From: Actinomyces succiniciruminis
Lineage (GTDB): Bacteria > Actinomycetota > Actinomycetes > Actinomycetales > Actinomycetaceae
Length of the DNA: 64,000 nt
Assembly: GCF_900002405.1 (NCBI RefSeq)
Contig: NZ_LK995470.1
Coordinates: 1-64,000, forward strand
Direction of reading: 5' to 3'
This document shows positions 47,003-54,149 of this stretch, one piece after another (the first letter of the stretch is position 1; every line of letters starts with the position of its first letter). A model generated the notes under the pieces. That model made no database searches. It was not told the origin of the DNA and saw only the letters and a program-made list of their open reading frames with translations. The translations under genes were made by a program, and so were the position numbers.

Positions 47003-47075
47003 GGGGCTATGGCGCAGTTGGTAGCGCGCTTCCATGGCATGGAAGAGGTCGGGGGTTCGAATCCCCCTAGCTCCA
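47003..47075 (+). tRNA. tRNA-Ala (GGC), copy 2
   Basis: Identical over all 73 bases to copy 1, 110 bp downstream, with an unrelated 37-bp spacer between. Tandem duplication maintained by selection or gene conversion. Confidence 0.95.
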
Positions 47076-47100
47076 CCCAGGTTTCGTCTGCTTGAGGCCC

Positions 47101-47239
47101 GGATCGCCGGCGCGAATGTCCGGATTCGGCAGTAACGACGCCGACGCTCTGTCGGGTCGGTTGCAGATCCGCATGATTTCAAGGTTCCTTCGGGCGTGCC
47201 CGCGCGCCGCGAGCCCGTTCGTGCCGATTTTGGACACTT
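47101..47239. repeat. Inverted-repeat element, copy 1
   Basis: It begins with GGATCGCCGG then GCGAATGTCCGGATTCGGCA; the right end is the imperfect complement (GTGCCGATTTTGGACACTT at 47221-47239). The middle holds TCCGCATGATTTCAAGGTT. Copy 2 starts exactly 360 bp further on with the same first bases and a matching CCGCATGATTCCAACGGT core. Confidence 0.7.
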
Positions 47240-47270
47240 TCCCGTCGGAGCGGCGATCGCGTCGGGCGCT

Positions 47271-47492
47271 TCACTCTCGACCTGCTCGCTTGGGTAGTGC
47301 GGGCTTCGAAGTCAGGTGCCAGCCGCGGCATTCCTTGCAGCGGTAGCAGCGGACCTCCCGACGCCGGGACTCCTGGCCGTGCTCGCGCGCGGTCTTGCGG
47401 TGGTTGGCTACGCGGTGCAGCGCCGTCGACCGGGAGCCGCCGTGCGGATGGTGGCTCCCCGGATCGCCGGACCGAATGTCCAAATCCGGCAT
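47271..47492 (-). CDS. Possible small CxxC protein (hypothetical)
   Basis: From ATG 47492, which lies inside the left arm of repeat copy 2, this frame encodes 73 aa. The C-terminal part SRRREVRCYRCKECRGWHLT resembles small actinobacterial proteins with a YRCxxCxxWHLT motif that could bind zinc. The first 20 residues are translated repeat DNA, so the true start may be further in, but no other canonical start codon lies close. Kept at low confidence because the motif is better than chance. Confidence 0.4.
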   Translation of the reverse strand: MPDLDIRSGDPGSHHPHGGSRSTALHRVANHRKTAREHGQESRRREVRCYRCKECRGWHLTSKPALPKRAGRE

Positions 47493-47596
47493 AAACTTTG
47501 GCGAGACCTCGACTGCCGAGCGACCAAACCGCATGATTCCAACGGTCGGGAGAACGCCGATCGCCATTACAGGCTTGTTTATGCCGGATTTGGACA
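47461..47596. repeat. Inverted-repeat element, copy 2 (perfect 20-bp arms)
   Basis: TGTCCAAATCCGGCATAAAC at 47477-47496 and its exact complement at 47577-47596, with 80 bp between. The same GGATCGCCGG prefix as copy 1 precedes it. The arms are reminiscent of a small mobile element or a pair of operator sites, but no target duplication or transposase is present. Confidence 0.75.
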
Positions 47597-47718
47597 GCCC
47601 GATGCCGTGAGCGGACAGTGGGGGTGAGCGAGGACCCGGTACTGCGGCTGCGGGAAGCGGCGGCTCGGAAGGCAGCGAATCGACAGGGTTTTGTGGCAGC
47701 CACTGTGGCCGCGCGAAG

Positions 47719-47795
47719 TGGGGTGGCTGACGAGGCTTGAACTCGCGACCTCCTGGACCACAACCAGGCGCTCTACCGACTGAGCTACAGCCACC
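47719..47795 (-). tRNA. tRNA-His (GTG)
   Basis: Read on the minus strand, GTGGCTG pairs with CAGCCAC. The anticodon stem CCTGG/CCAGG encloses TTGTGGT with anticodon GTG. The extra G at position -1 faces C73, the histidine identity pair, and CCA is encoded. Confidence 0.95.
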
Positions 47796-48009
47796 ATGGG
47801 GCGACGTCGTCGCACCGAGTCGGTACTTTATCGGCTAGCCCGTGCTGGCACCAATCCGAGCCCCGTGTACTACGTCACCTTCGCTGCAGGGGAGCGAGCA
47901 CACACGCCGGGACGGCCGCCCCGTCATCGGCCGCACTGGCGGAAACTGGCGCGGATACGGGCGCTACCGCCGTCGGCCCGGTGCACGGACGCCGGAGGAG
48001 CCGTTGGCG

Positions 48010-48642
48010 TCAGAGCAGCTCCGCCGTCGGGTGCGCGACGATCTCGGTCGCGGCCGCCTGGCACTCCTCGCTCGTCGGACCCTCATCCCTGGGGAACAGC
48101 ACCGCGCGGTAGTAGCGCAGCTCGTCGATCGACTCCAGGATGTCCGCCAGCGCGCGGTGCCCGCCGTGCTTCTCCGGCGCGTGGAAGAAGGTGCGCGGGA
48201 ACCAGCGCTTGGCGACCTCCTTGATGGAGGACACGTCGACGATGCGGTAGTGCAGGTAGTCGATGAGCTCGGGCATGTCGCGGGCCAGGAAGGTCTTGTC
48301 GGTGCCTACCGAGTTGCCGGCCAGCTGCGCGGTGCGGGCCTCCGGCACCAGGGACTTCACATAGTCCAGGACCGTGCGGTTGGCCTCTTCCAGCGTCAGC
48401 CCCTCCTCGAGCTCCTCCAGCAGGCCGGAACTGGTGTGCATCTCGCGCACGTAGTCGCCCATCTGCTCCAGGGCGGCCGCCGGGGGCTTGATCAGGACGT
48501 CGATGCCCTTGTCGAGCGGCTTGAGCTCGTAGTCGGTGACGATCACGGCCACCTCGATCAGCGCATCTGTCTCCAGGTTCAGGCCCGTCATCTCGCAGTC
48601 GATCCACACCAGGGGATCGGCGGTAGTTATCTGTCGGCTCAC
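48010..48642 (-). CDS. orn: Oligoribonuclease
   Basis: This 210-aa DEDDh-type 3'-5' exonuclease degrades short RNA (nanoRNA) and, in many bacteria, pGpG. The acidic motifs are WIDCEMTGL, GTDKTFLARDMPEL and HRALADILESI, including the catalytic His. It lies just outside the prophage boundary and is the last host gene in the window. Confidence 0.95.
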   Translation of the reverse strand: MSRQITTADPLVWIDCEMTGLNLETDALIEVAVIVTDYELKPLDKGIDVLIKPPAAALEQMGDYVREMHTSSGLLEELEEGLTLEEANRTVLDYVKSLVPEARTAQLAGNSVGTDKTFLARDMPELIDYLHYRIVDVSSIKEVAKRWFPRTFFHAPEKHGGHRALADILESIDELRYYRAVLFPRDEGPTSEECQAAATEIVAHPTAELL

Positions 48643-48691
48643 GGTCGCCGAGTCTAGACCCGGCTGCGCGAGGCGTGGCCAGGGCCCGCAT

Positions 48692-48736
48692 TGGTGCCCC
48701 CGCCCGGACTCGAACCGGGAACCTGCGGATTAGAAG
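48692..48736 (-). other. Attachment site: 3' half of tRNA-Arg (TCT)
   Basis: On the minus strand this gives the anticodon loop CTTCTAA, the 3' side of the anticodon stem TCCGC, the T arm CCCGGTTCGAGTCCGGG, the acceptor strand CGGGGGC and ACCA. The D arm and 5' acceptor strand GCCCCCG are absent; the sequence beyond 48736 is unrelated, and base 31 no longer pairs with base 39. It is therefore not a working tRNA but a duplicated attachment core (about 45 bp). Confidence 0.82.
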
Positions 48737-48925
48737 GCCGCCGAAATACTCTGTACATGGCGACGTTGACCCGGTTTATTTGCCGGAGTGCTGCGGTTTT
48801 GTTGTGCCGATCTGCTGGACGGCGGTAGGCCGAGTGCAGCCATAGATGCAGCCGCTACTAGGTGGTGCCCGCCTGGTAGCGGCGGGTGGAGGCAAGGCGG
48901 CACACTCCACCTCCGCACGCTCCGG

Positions 48926-48957
48926 CCTTGCGTTATCGCAAGGTTGAGTGTTAGACT
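48926..48957 (+). promoter_or_regulatory. Putative promoter with overlapping dyad before the HicA-like gene
   Basis: TTGCGT (48929-48934) and TAGACT (48952-48957) are 17 bp apart, with an extended -10 TGT. The dyad CCTTGCG-TTAT-CGCAAGG (48926-48943) overlaps the -35, as an operator would. The gene starts 26 bp after the -10 behind GAAAGGGGGTGG. Confidence 0.55.
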
Positions 48958-48983
48958 CTTGCCATAACGAAAGGGGGTGGTAG

Positions 48984-49190
48984 ATGATGGATAAGGACCT
49001 CAAGAAGCTCGTCAAGGCGCTCAGGGCTGCCGGGTACAGCGTCGAGGAGACCCGTCGCGGACACATCCGAGTCAGCAAGGACGGTCGCCTCCTGACCACG
49101 TTCTCGGGGACGGCTTCGGACCGCCGGAGCCTCGCCAACGGGCTTGCCCCGCTCAAGCGCGATGGCTTCCAGTGGCCGCCCCGCCGCTGA
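48984..49190 (+). CDS. HicA-like small protein (possible mRNA interferase toxin)
   Basis: This 68-aa protein has the HicA double-stranded-RNA-binding fold pattern: a helix KDLKKLVKALRAAGYSVEET, then RRGHIRVSKDGRLLTTFSGT, where the His is the catalytic residue in HicA toxins, and a C-terminal helix. Phages of actinobacteria often carry such a gene. It is read towards the phage interior from a promoter close to the attachment site, so it may be expressed in the lysogen. No typical HicB follows; the HTH protein at 49278 may be its partner or merely its neighbour. Confidence 0.7.
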   Translation: MMDKDLKKLVKALRAAGYSVEETRRGHIRVSKDGRLLTTFSGTASDRRSLANGLAPLKRDGFQWPPRR

Positions 49191-49196
49191 CGAGCT

Positions 49197-49235
49197 GGGG
49201 AGGTCGGAGGCAGATGTGGTGCCTCCGACCTCCCC
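49197..49235 (+). terminator. Hairpin between the HicA-like and HTH genes
   Basis: GGGGAGGTCGGAGGCA at 49197-49212 pairs perfectly with 49220-49235 around a 7-base loop. It follows the HicA-like stop by 6 bp. There is no T run, but the 16-bp GC-rich stem should stop or slow polymerase, or protect the 3' end. Confidence 0.65.
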
Positions 49236-49277
49236 AGGTCCCTTACATCATCTCACCCAACTGGGAAGGAGCCGATC

Positions 49278-49694
49278 ATGGAGTACAACGCGACCCTCAC
49301 CATCCGCGCAAAGGGCGACGACGTCGACGACGCCCTGGTCGACGCGCTGCGCGACTACCACCCCGCCGTATCCCCGTCCCTCCTCGCGGAGGACGCCTGG
49401 GATGCCGTGATCACCTTCGGCGCTGAGACTCTGGGGCAGGCTCTGACCACCGCCCGGGCGATTGGAGAGCACCTGGGCGGCATGATCGGCCTGGAGGTCG
49501 TACCGACCACGGCCTGGGACCGGCGCGCGGACCAGGACGTCCGCTCAGGCGAAGACCTGGTCGGCGTCACCGAGGCCGCCAGCAGACTCGGCGTGACACC
49601 CCAGGCAGTCCGCGAGCGCCTGGGCGCGGGCACGCTGCCGGGGCGGAAGATCGGGCGGGAGTGGGTCATCCCCGCCCGCACGCTCGCCCGCTGA
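49278..49694 (+). CDS. HTH DNA-binding protein of the prophage
   Basis: This is a 138-aa protein. The N-terminal 90 residues form an alpha/beta domain (MEYNATLTIRAKGDDVDDAL) with no family I can name; the C-terminal 45 residues are an excisionase/MerR-like HTH with LVGVTEAASRLGVTPQAVRE and GRKIGREWVIPARTL. GGAAGGAG lies before ATG 49278. It may regulate the neighbouring HicA-like gene, act in excision or control lysogeny; position next to the attachment site fits any of these. Confidence 0.65.
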   Translation: MEYNATLTIRAKGDDVDDALVDALRDYHPAVSPSLLAEDAWDAVITFGAETLGQALTTARAIGEHLGGMIGLEVVPTTAWDRRADQDVRSGEDLVGVTEAASRLGVTPQAVRERLGAGTLPGRKIGREWVIPARTLAR

Positions 49695-49707
49695 GAAACA
49701 CGAAGAC

Positions 49708-49742
49708 GAGGGGCCGACCACCAATGTGGTGGTCGGCCCCTC
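49708..49742. terminator. Bidirectional terminator at the end of the late operon
   Basis: GAGGGGCCGACCACCA at 49708-49723 and its exact complement at 49727-49742 enclose an ATG loop. It lies 14 bp after the HTH gene and 27 bp after the end of the convergent minus-strand late operon, so it probably serves both. Confidence 0.8.
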
Positions 49743-49768
49743 AGTACGCAACGAGGCTCCCGCGGCGC

Positions 49769-51190
49769 CTAGACGTCTGGTGCCCAGTTCCCGATGGCGG
49801 AGACCATCGCCCCCACGGCGCCGGCGGCGACGGCGGAGTTGAACGCGGCACGGGACGCGAGGATATGCGCCGTGAGCGGCTTGCCGACTGCGATGGCCTC
49901 AGCCCACGCCTCCGAGCTGTAGGGGCCGTCGAGGGAGAGGATGTCCTTGGCCGGGTCGGTGAGCAGGCTGGTCCACGCGTCCGGCGAGTCGGTCCTCCAC
50001 GCCTGATACCCGTAGGCCCAGGTGACCCACCCGGCACGCTTCCACTCCCCGAATATCCACGTCCCATCCCCGCTGAACTTAAGGATCGTGCGGTCCTTAT
50101 ACGGGTCCAGCAGCGCCAGGTATTCGCTCATGGCCGTGCTGGCAGCGTACTTGGGATCGAAGACGATCGCGTGACTGTCGCCGTAGTGCTCTAGCAGCCA
50201 GTCCAGGCGGGCAGGCATCGTCTCACGGCCGCTCATGGCCTGCTCGACCTCGGCCCACGTCATCTGTGCCACGGGAGTGTCCGGGCCGCCGAGACGGGCC
50301 AGGGTGAGGTCGTGGCAGCCGAGCCACACGCCGTCCGACGTGCGGGCACAGGAGACCTCCAGAGCGTGCGCGCCTGCCCACACTGCCTGCGTGTACGCCC
50401 GCTGGGTGTGCTCCGGCCACGACGCAGACCCGCCACGGTGCGCCACCAGCCATGGCTCGCCCATGGTGAGGAGCCCGGCGACGGTGGTCGCTCCGTGAGG
50501 CACGAGCCGGGCGGGAGCCAGGCCGCCGGAGGTCTGGCAGCCGACGATCTCCACCGGCTGCCCGTCCACTTCCAGGCCCACATGAGGCGCGGGCTCGGAG
50601 TAGTCGGGGTCCAGCGCCAGGGGGAGGACCGCCCAGCACTTGAGGGCGCTCTCGCCGGCGATGGACGGCGCCAGGGTCTGGCCGCGGCAGTCGTCCACCA
50701 GGGCGGTGGTCACAGCTGACCACGACTGCCCGGTCGGACGCTGCCCGTCGGCGGTGACCACCGCCCGCCCGGCGGGCGTGTGGGTGATCGTCTGCGCCGT
50801 GGCCACACCGTGCTGCTGGGTCAGCACCAGGGCCGCCCCGTCCTCGGGCAGGGTAGGTGTCTCGGACTGCCAGCCCACCGGCGTGGGGGCGGACAGCAGG
50901 CCCCGCAGCACGACCAGCGTGGCAGCGATACGGCCGCCGGCCGGGGCCGGCACCGGCACACCCACAGTGTCGGCCGGGCCGGTGACCGACAGCGTGGCGA
51001 TGGTGCCCGACCGGCCGGCGCTGGAGCCGTCCTCATAGACGCCCGCCCAGCCCTCGGGGGTCATGTCCCCGGTGCTGCCGTACTGGCAGCCGATGACGAG
51101 CACCGCTACGTCCCCGGCCTGGGCGCCCTCCACCGACAGGGTGCCACCGCCGGTGATGGTGGTGGCCGCGCCGACCACGGTGGCGGTCAT
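49769..51190 (-). CDS. Phage protein with glycerophosphodiester phosphodiesterase-like domain
   Basis: This is a 473-aa protein. The N-terminal 210 residues are beta-rich and Thr/Gly-rich, like a tail appendage domain. From about residue 240 a GDPD barrel follows: WLVAHRGGSASWPEHTQRAY, then GAHALEVSCARTSDGVWLGC and HD. The catalytic His pair and first metal Glu are present, but the Asp that normally follows the Glu (ExD) is Ser. It may hydrolyse glycerophosphodiester linkages such as those in teichoic acid-like polymers, or only bind them. Last gene of the late operon, overlapping the collagen-like gene by ATGA. Confidence 0.75.
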   Translation of the reverse strand: MTATVVGAATTITGGGTLSVEGAQAGDVAVLVIGCQYGSTGDMTPEGWAGVYEDGSSAGRSGTIATLSVTGPADTVGVPVPAPAGGRIAATLVVLRGLLSAPTPVGWQSETPTLPEDGAALVLTQQHGVATAQTITHTPAGRAVVTADGQRPTGQSWSAVTTALVDDCRGQTLAPSIAGESALKCWAVLPLALDPDYSEPAPHVGLEVDGQPVEIVGCQTSGGLAPARLVPHGATTVAGLLTMGEPWLVAHRGGSASWPEHTQRAYTQAVWAGAHALEVSCARTSDGVWLGCHDLTLARLGGPDTPVAQMTWAEVEQAMSGRETMPARLDWLLEHYGDSHAIVFDPKYAASTAMSEYLALLDPYKDRTILKFSGDGTWIFGEWKRAGWVTWAYGYQAWRTDSPDAWTSLLTDPAKDILSLDGPYSSEAWAEAIAVGKPLTAHILASRAAFNSAVAAGAVGAMVSAIGNWAPDV

Positions 51191-51459
51191 GGGATCACCC
51201 GCACGACCAGGGTCCCGGCCGGAGTGCCGTCCGGGACCTCCTCTCCTGCGGCGAGAGTCAGGACGGCCATCCCGTCACGTCCCGCCTCTCCTGCTGGGCC
51301 AGGCTCACCCTGCGGCCCCTGCGGGCCAGGCTCACCCTGCGGGCCCTGCGGGCCAGGCTCACCCTGCGGGCCCGCTGGGCCTGGGACGGCCTCTACAGCG
51401 GCTACAGCCGCCGCTATCGCCGCGTCCGCACCCGCTCGCGTGTACGCCTCCACAACCAT
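51187..51459 (-). CDS. Collagen-like small phage protein
   Basis: This is a 90-aa protein. A helical N-terminus (AAIAAAVAAVEAV) precedes about 13 Gly-X-Y triplets in the form GPQGPQGEP, then a short beta-rich end. The triplets suggest a trimeric collagen helix, common in phage tail fibres. At DNA level it is a 27-bp tandem repeat and so could change length. Confidence 0.8.
   Translation of the reverse strand: MVVEAYTRAGADAAIAAAVAAVEAVPGPAGPQGEPGPQGPQGEPGPQGPQGEPGPAGEAGRDGMAVLTLAAGEEVPDGTPAGTLVVRVIP
51296..51384 (-). repeat. 27-bp tandem repeat coding for GPQGPQGEP
   Basis: About three copies of a 27-bp unit encode the nine-residue block GPQGPQGEP within the collagen-like gene. Copies differ by single silent changes, so the unit probably expands and contracts by slippage or recombination. 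Confidence 0.75.
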
Positions 51460-51462
51460 CGC

Positions 51463-51924
51463 TCAGTCTCCGATCATGATCAGGCCGACACCCTCAGCGT
51501 CGGCATCCGTCATCGTGTATGTCAGGCCGTCCCCGGACACCATGTGCTCGGGGACGAGGAGCCTCAGCCCATCGGCGGCGACCGTGACGACAGGCGTAGC
51601 GTCTCCGCCAGCATCCGAGACTCCGCCACCGTCGGGGGCCAGCCCGAGCAGCGCGGACAGGTCATACGTGAGCCCGTCCTCCAGCACGACAACCGCCCCA
51701 ACAGAGACTGCCGCACCGACCGTGAGGCGCAGGCCATATCGACCCGCGACCACCTCCACGCGCAGCACGCCGTCGTCGGCTGCGATCAGGGCGGATCCTG
51801 CAAGCACTGCCGACCCGCTCTCCTCCCTGATGCCGACAGGCCCATCAGCAGGCGTCAAGGTGAGCGTCGCGTGGACACCCGTCATGGTCGGGGACACCAC
51901 ACGCCCAGTGATCACCGCAGTCAT
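51463..51924 (-). CDS. Phage structural protein, beta-rich (hypothetical)
   Basis: This is a 153-aa protein with alternating short strands (ATLTLTPADGPVG, YGLRLTVGAAVSVG) and no membrane segment. It lies between the collagen-like gene and small membrane proteins. Probably a tail appendage or adhesion component; I do not recognise the family. Confidence 0.6.
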   Translation of the reverse strand: MTAVITGRVVSPTMTGVHATLTLTPADGPVGIREESGSAVLAGSALIAADDGVLRVEVVAGRYGLRLTVGAAVSVGAVVVLEDGLTYDLSALLGLAPDGGGVSDAGGDATPVVTVAADGLRLLVPEHMVSGDGLTYTMTDADAEGVGLIMIGD

Positions 51925-52220
51925 CCATCTGTCCTCTCGTCAGGTCGCTGCTCCTCGACGTCTCGCCAGGCCCCGCTGGTGCCCTCTCCGGGGCCGTGGG
52001 GGAGCCGGTCGATCGGCACGCCGGCCTGGACGGCGAGCGCCCTGGTGGCCCAGCAGGTGGTCTCCCACGCGGCGGCCTGGCGGCGCCAGCGCTGCACCTC
52101 GGTCTCGATATCCCGACGCTGCATCCACGACCTGCGTACCGCCTGGGCCAGGGACAGCAGCAGCGGGGAGCCAAGCGCTGCCACGATCACGCTGACGAGC
52201 AGGTCAGGCCGGATGGTCAT
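51921..52220 (-). CDS. Small phage membrane protein with coiled-coil tail
   Basis: This is a 99-aa protein from ATG 52220. One N-terminal helix (LLVSVIVAALGSPLLLSLAQ) is followed by a charged helical region (RDIETEVQRWRRQAAAWETT). The longer upstream reading in this frame overlaps the next gene and has no structure. It overlaps the preceding gene by 17 bp and the following by ATGA. Possibly part of the lysis set (holin accessory or spanin-like). Confidence 0.65.
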   Translation of the reverse strand: MTIRPDLLVSVIVAALGSPLLLSLAQAVRRSWMQRRDIETEVQRWRRQAAAWETTCWATRALAVQAGVPIDRLPHGPGEGTSGAWRDVEEQRPDERTDG

Positions 52221-52746
52221 GGGAGGACTCCTCCCGCTCTGGAGCGTCAACGTCGTCGTAGGCGGCGAGGATGTCCGCGCCGATAGTGCGTGCCGCCAGC
52301 AGGCGCGTCTCCTCCCTGCGCAGGCGCGTGTGCGGCTCGCATCCGGGCTCCCACCACCGGCCCCAGATCCGCAGGACCCGCTGCCCGATGAGCAGGGCGA
52401 CCGCGAGCGCGATCCACAGGTGCCATGACGGCCACCTGTCGGACAGCACGGAGCGGGCGACACCCAAGGCGGTGACGGCGCCCATGCCCAGGACCGTGAG
52501 TGCGGCGGCGGGAGCCTCCACGCCCCACCAGCCCCGCCAGGCCGCCGGCGCGGCCGCAAGCGCCCCCACGATCATCAGGACAGCCCCGATAGCCACGTCC
52601 GCCGGCGTGGGGCCGGGGCGGGCCAGGACCGCTGCCCCGGCGGCGCCCAGGCACACGTAGGTGGCGGCCGCGAGCAGGGATATCACCCGCGGCGGAGTGA
52701 GCGAGCCCCACACGGAGCGGGACACGGCGAGCGGGCCGGCGCGCAT
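52204..52746 (-). CDS. Phage membrane protein with about four helices
   Basis: This is a 180-aa protein from ATG 52746, with hydrophobic segments near VISLLAAATYVCLGAAGAAV, DVAIGAVLMIVGALAAAP, LTVLGMGAVTALGVA and LWIALAVALLIG, and a charged C-terminus. It lies 7 bp downstream of the holin-like gene. Role unknown; position suggests lysis or superinfection exclusion. Confidence 0.65.
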   Translation of the reverse strand: MRAGPLAVSRSVWGSLTPPRVISLLAAATYVCLGAAGAAVLARPGPTPADVAIGAVLMIVGALAAAPAAWRGWWGVEAPAAALTVLGMGAVTALGVARSVLSDRWPSWHLWIALAVALLIGQRVLRIWGRWWEPGCEPHTRLRREETRLLAARTIGADILAAYDDVDAPEREESSHDHPA

Positions 52747-52753
52747 GACCGGG

Positions 52754-53110
52754 TCACCCCTCGTCGCCGTAGCCGGCGCGGTGCCGAGCCTCGTAGGTCT
52801 CGCGGCTCTCACCACCGGGAGTGACAGCCCCCGCCCAGTCCAGGACGCCGAGCCGCTTCAAGACGGCGAAGCTGGCCTGTGTGTAACCGAGGGCGACGGC
52901 CGCCTGCGTGGCGATCATGTCCGCCTGCAGCGGGTAGCTACCCATCCACCAGGCCACCAGGGAGATGACGACGGCGGCGGCGATAGCCACCAGGCGGCGG
53001 CGGTTGGCGGTCCACTCCACGCGGTCCATGACCGCCTGCACGAGGGGCCACAGCAGGCCCGCGATGGTGGCGAGGGTGAGCTGGTCGGCTCCGTCAATCA
53101 GGTCAAGCAT
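52754..53110 (-). CDS. Holin-like phage protein
   Basis: This 118-aa protein follows the endolysin gene by 10 bp. It has a first hydrophobic segment (TLATIAGLLWPLVQAVM), a basic loop (RVEWTANRRR), a second segment (LVAIAAAVVISLVAWWMG) and a soluble C-terminus. This two-helix layout suits holins, which release the endolysin. Assignment rests on size, topology and position. Confidence 0.65.
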   Translation of the reverse strand: MLDLIDGADQLTLATIAGLLWPLVQAVMDRVEWTANRRRLVAIAAAVVISLVAWWMGSYPLQADMIATQAAVALGYTQASFAVLKRLGVLDWAGAVTPGGESRETYEARHRAGYGDEG

Positions 53111-53120
53111 GACTGGCTCC

Positions 53121-54065
53121 TTACTTGGATAGGAGCTTGCCGGAGTTGGCGTAGCTGGAATTGAGGCAGTGCTGGAGCATCTTCCAGGTCTTGACCCCGG
53201 CTACGCCGTCGACCCACTGGTTCCAGGTGGCCCCGGTGAGCTTGCTCGGTCCGCCAACCTGGGCCATCCAGGCGGGCTTGACGTTGCCGCTCCAGTACTG
53301 GAACGTCTTCCACGTCTTTGCTCCTGCGATACCGTCCGCGTCCAGCGAGGGGGCGCCGGTAAGGTTCCGGATGTCCTTGGACGACACGACCGTGTTCAGG
53401 AAGAGCTGGAACTTCTTCCACATCGCCTCGGAGGGCGAGCCCTTGGTGCCGGTGCCCATGACCTGGTTCAGGCGGGCGTAGGTGTGACCGCCGGGGATGC
53501 CATCGACGTCGAGCATCAACTGCCGGTCGGTGGCGGTCAGCTTGGCGGCCTTGGTCGCAGGGGCGGTCTGGGCCTGGAGTGCCGTGGTATTGGCGGACGC
53601 GGCAGAGGCCTTCTGTCCGCGGGCCAGCTGGTCCAGGCGAGCCAGCTGGGCGTACCACGTGCCTGGGCACTGCGTCGCCATCCAATCCTTGTGACCGCGC
53701 AGCGGCAGGTCGCCGTGCTCGGCGCGGATAGCCGCGATCAGCTTCGCGACCATCGCAAAGTCGGCGTCGCTCATCTCGGGCCGGCACTCGATACCGATGC
53801 TGCGAGGGTTGCCGAGCGCGCCCGCGTGCCACGCACGGTCACGGTCCGAGACGAGCTGCGTCACACCCTGGGAGGAGGCGACGTAGTGGGCGGAGGAGTT
53901 GCCGCCCTGGCGGCAGAGGTAGTTGACGACGCCGTCGTGGGACTGCCCGTAGGAGCCCCACCAGTGGATCGTGATCGTATTCGGAGCCCCGGCCGGACGG
54001 CCGGCGCTGTAGTTGGGTGACTGTCGAACCGCTGTGACGGCCCGGTTGGGAGCAATGGTGGTCAT
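53121..54065 (-). CDS. Endolysin: N-acetylmuramoyl-L-alanine amidase with C-terminal repeats
   Basis: This is a 314-aa protein from ATG 54065 (GAGAGGA six bases upstream). The N-terminal amidase_2 domain (about residues 20-150) contains NTITIHWWGSYG with the first zinc His and LRGHKDWMATQCPGTWY with the second His and the zinc Cys. After an Ala/Thr linker come three related units (DVDGIPGGHTYARLNQVM, DADGIAGAKTWKTFQYW, DGVAGVKTWKMLQHCLN), cell-wall-binding modules of peptidoglycan-binding type. It cuts the stem peptide from glycan strands during lysis. Confidence 0.9.
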   Translation of the reverse strand: MTTIAPNRAVTAVRQSPNYSAGRPAGAPNTITIHWWGSYGQSHDGVVNYLCRQGGNSSAHYVASSQGVTQLVSDRDRAWHAGALGNPRSIGIECRPEMSDADFAMVAKLIAAIRAEHGDLPLRGHKDWMATQCPGTWYAQLARLDQLARGQKASAASANTTALQAQTAPATKAAKLTATDRQLMLDVDGIPGGHTYARLNQVMGTGTKGSPSEAMWKKFQLFLNTVVSSKDIRNLTGAPSLDADGIAGAKTWKTFQYWSGNVKPAWMAQVGGPSKLTGATWNQWVDGVAGVKTWKMLQHCLNSSYANSGKLLSK

Positions 54066-54149
54066 AGCGTCCTCTCTCTGTTGAATTCGGGCATGAGAAA
54101 AGCCCCGACCAACAGGCGGGGCCAAGAACGGAATACAGGGAATGATGGG

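Larger units (their letters stand above)
47076..47718. other. Repeat-bearing stretch between tRNA-Ala and tRNA-His
   Basis: These 643 bp contain two diverged copies of an inverted-repeat element (47101-47239 and 47461-47596) and, between and overlapping them, a possible small minus-strand gene (47271-47492). The remaining sequence shows nothing I can name. Confidence 0.55.

Noticed and set aside
47719-47795. tRNA-His as a second phage attachment site
   Set aside because: The gene is complete and the flanking genes are ordinary host genes; no duplicated core was found near it.
47796-48009. Small plus-strand gene between tRNA-His and orn
   Set aside because: The frame has no ribosome site, begins at the tRNA edge and continues through orn in an Arg-rich shadow frame.
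48692-48765. Functional tRNA-Arg
   Set aside because: The D arm and 5' acceptor strand are missing and base 31 no longer pairs; it is an attachment-site fragment.
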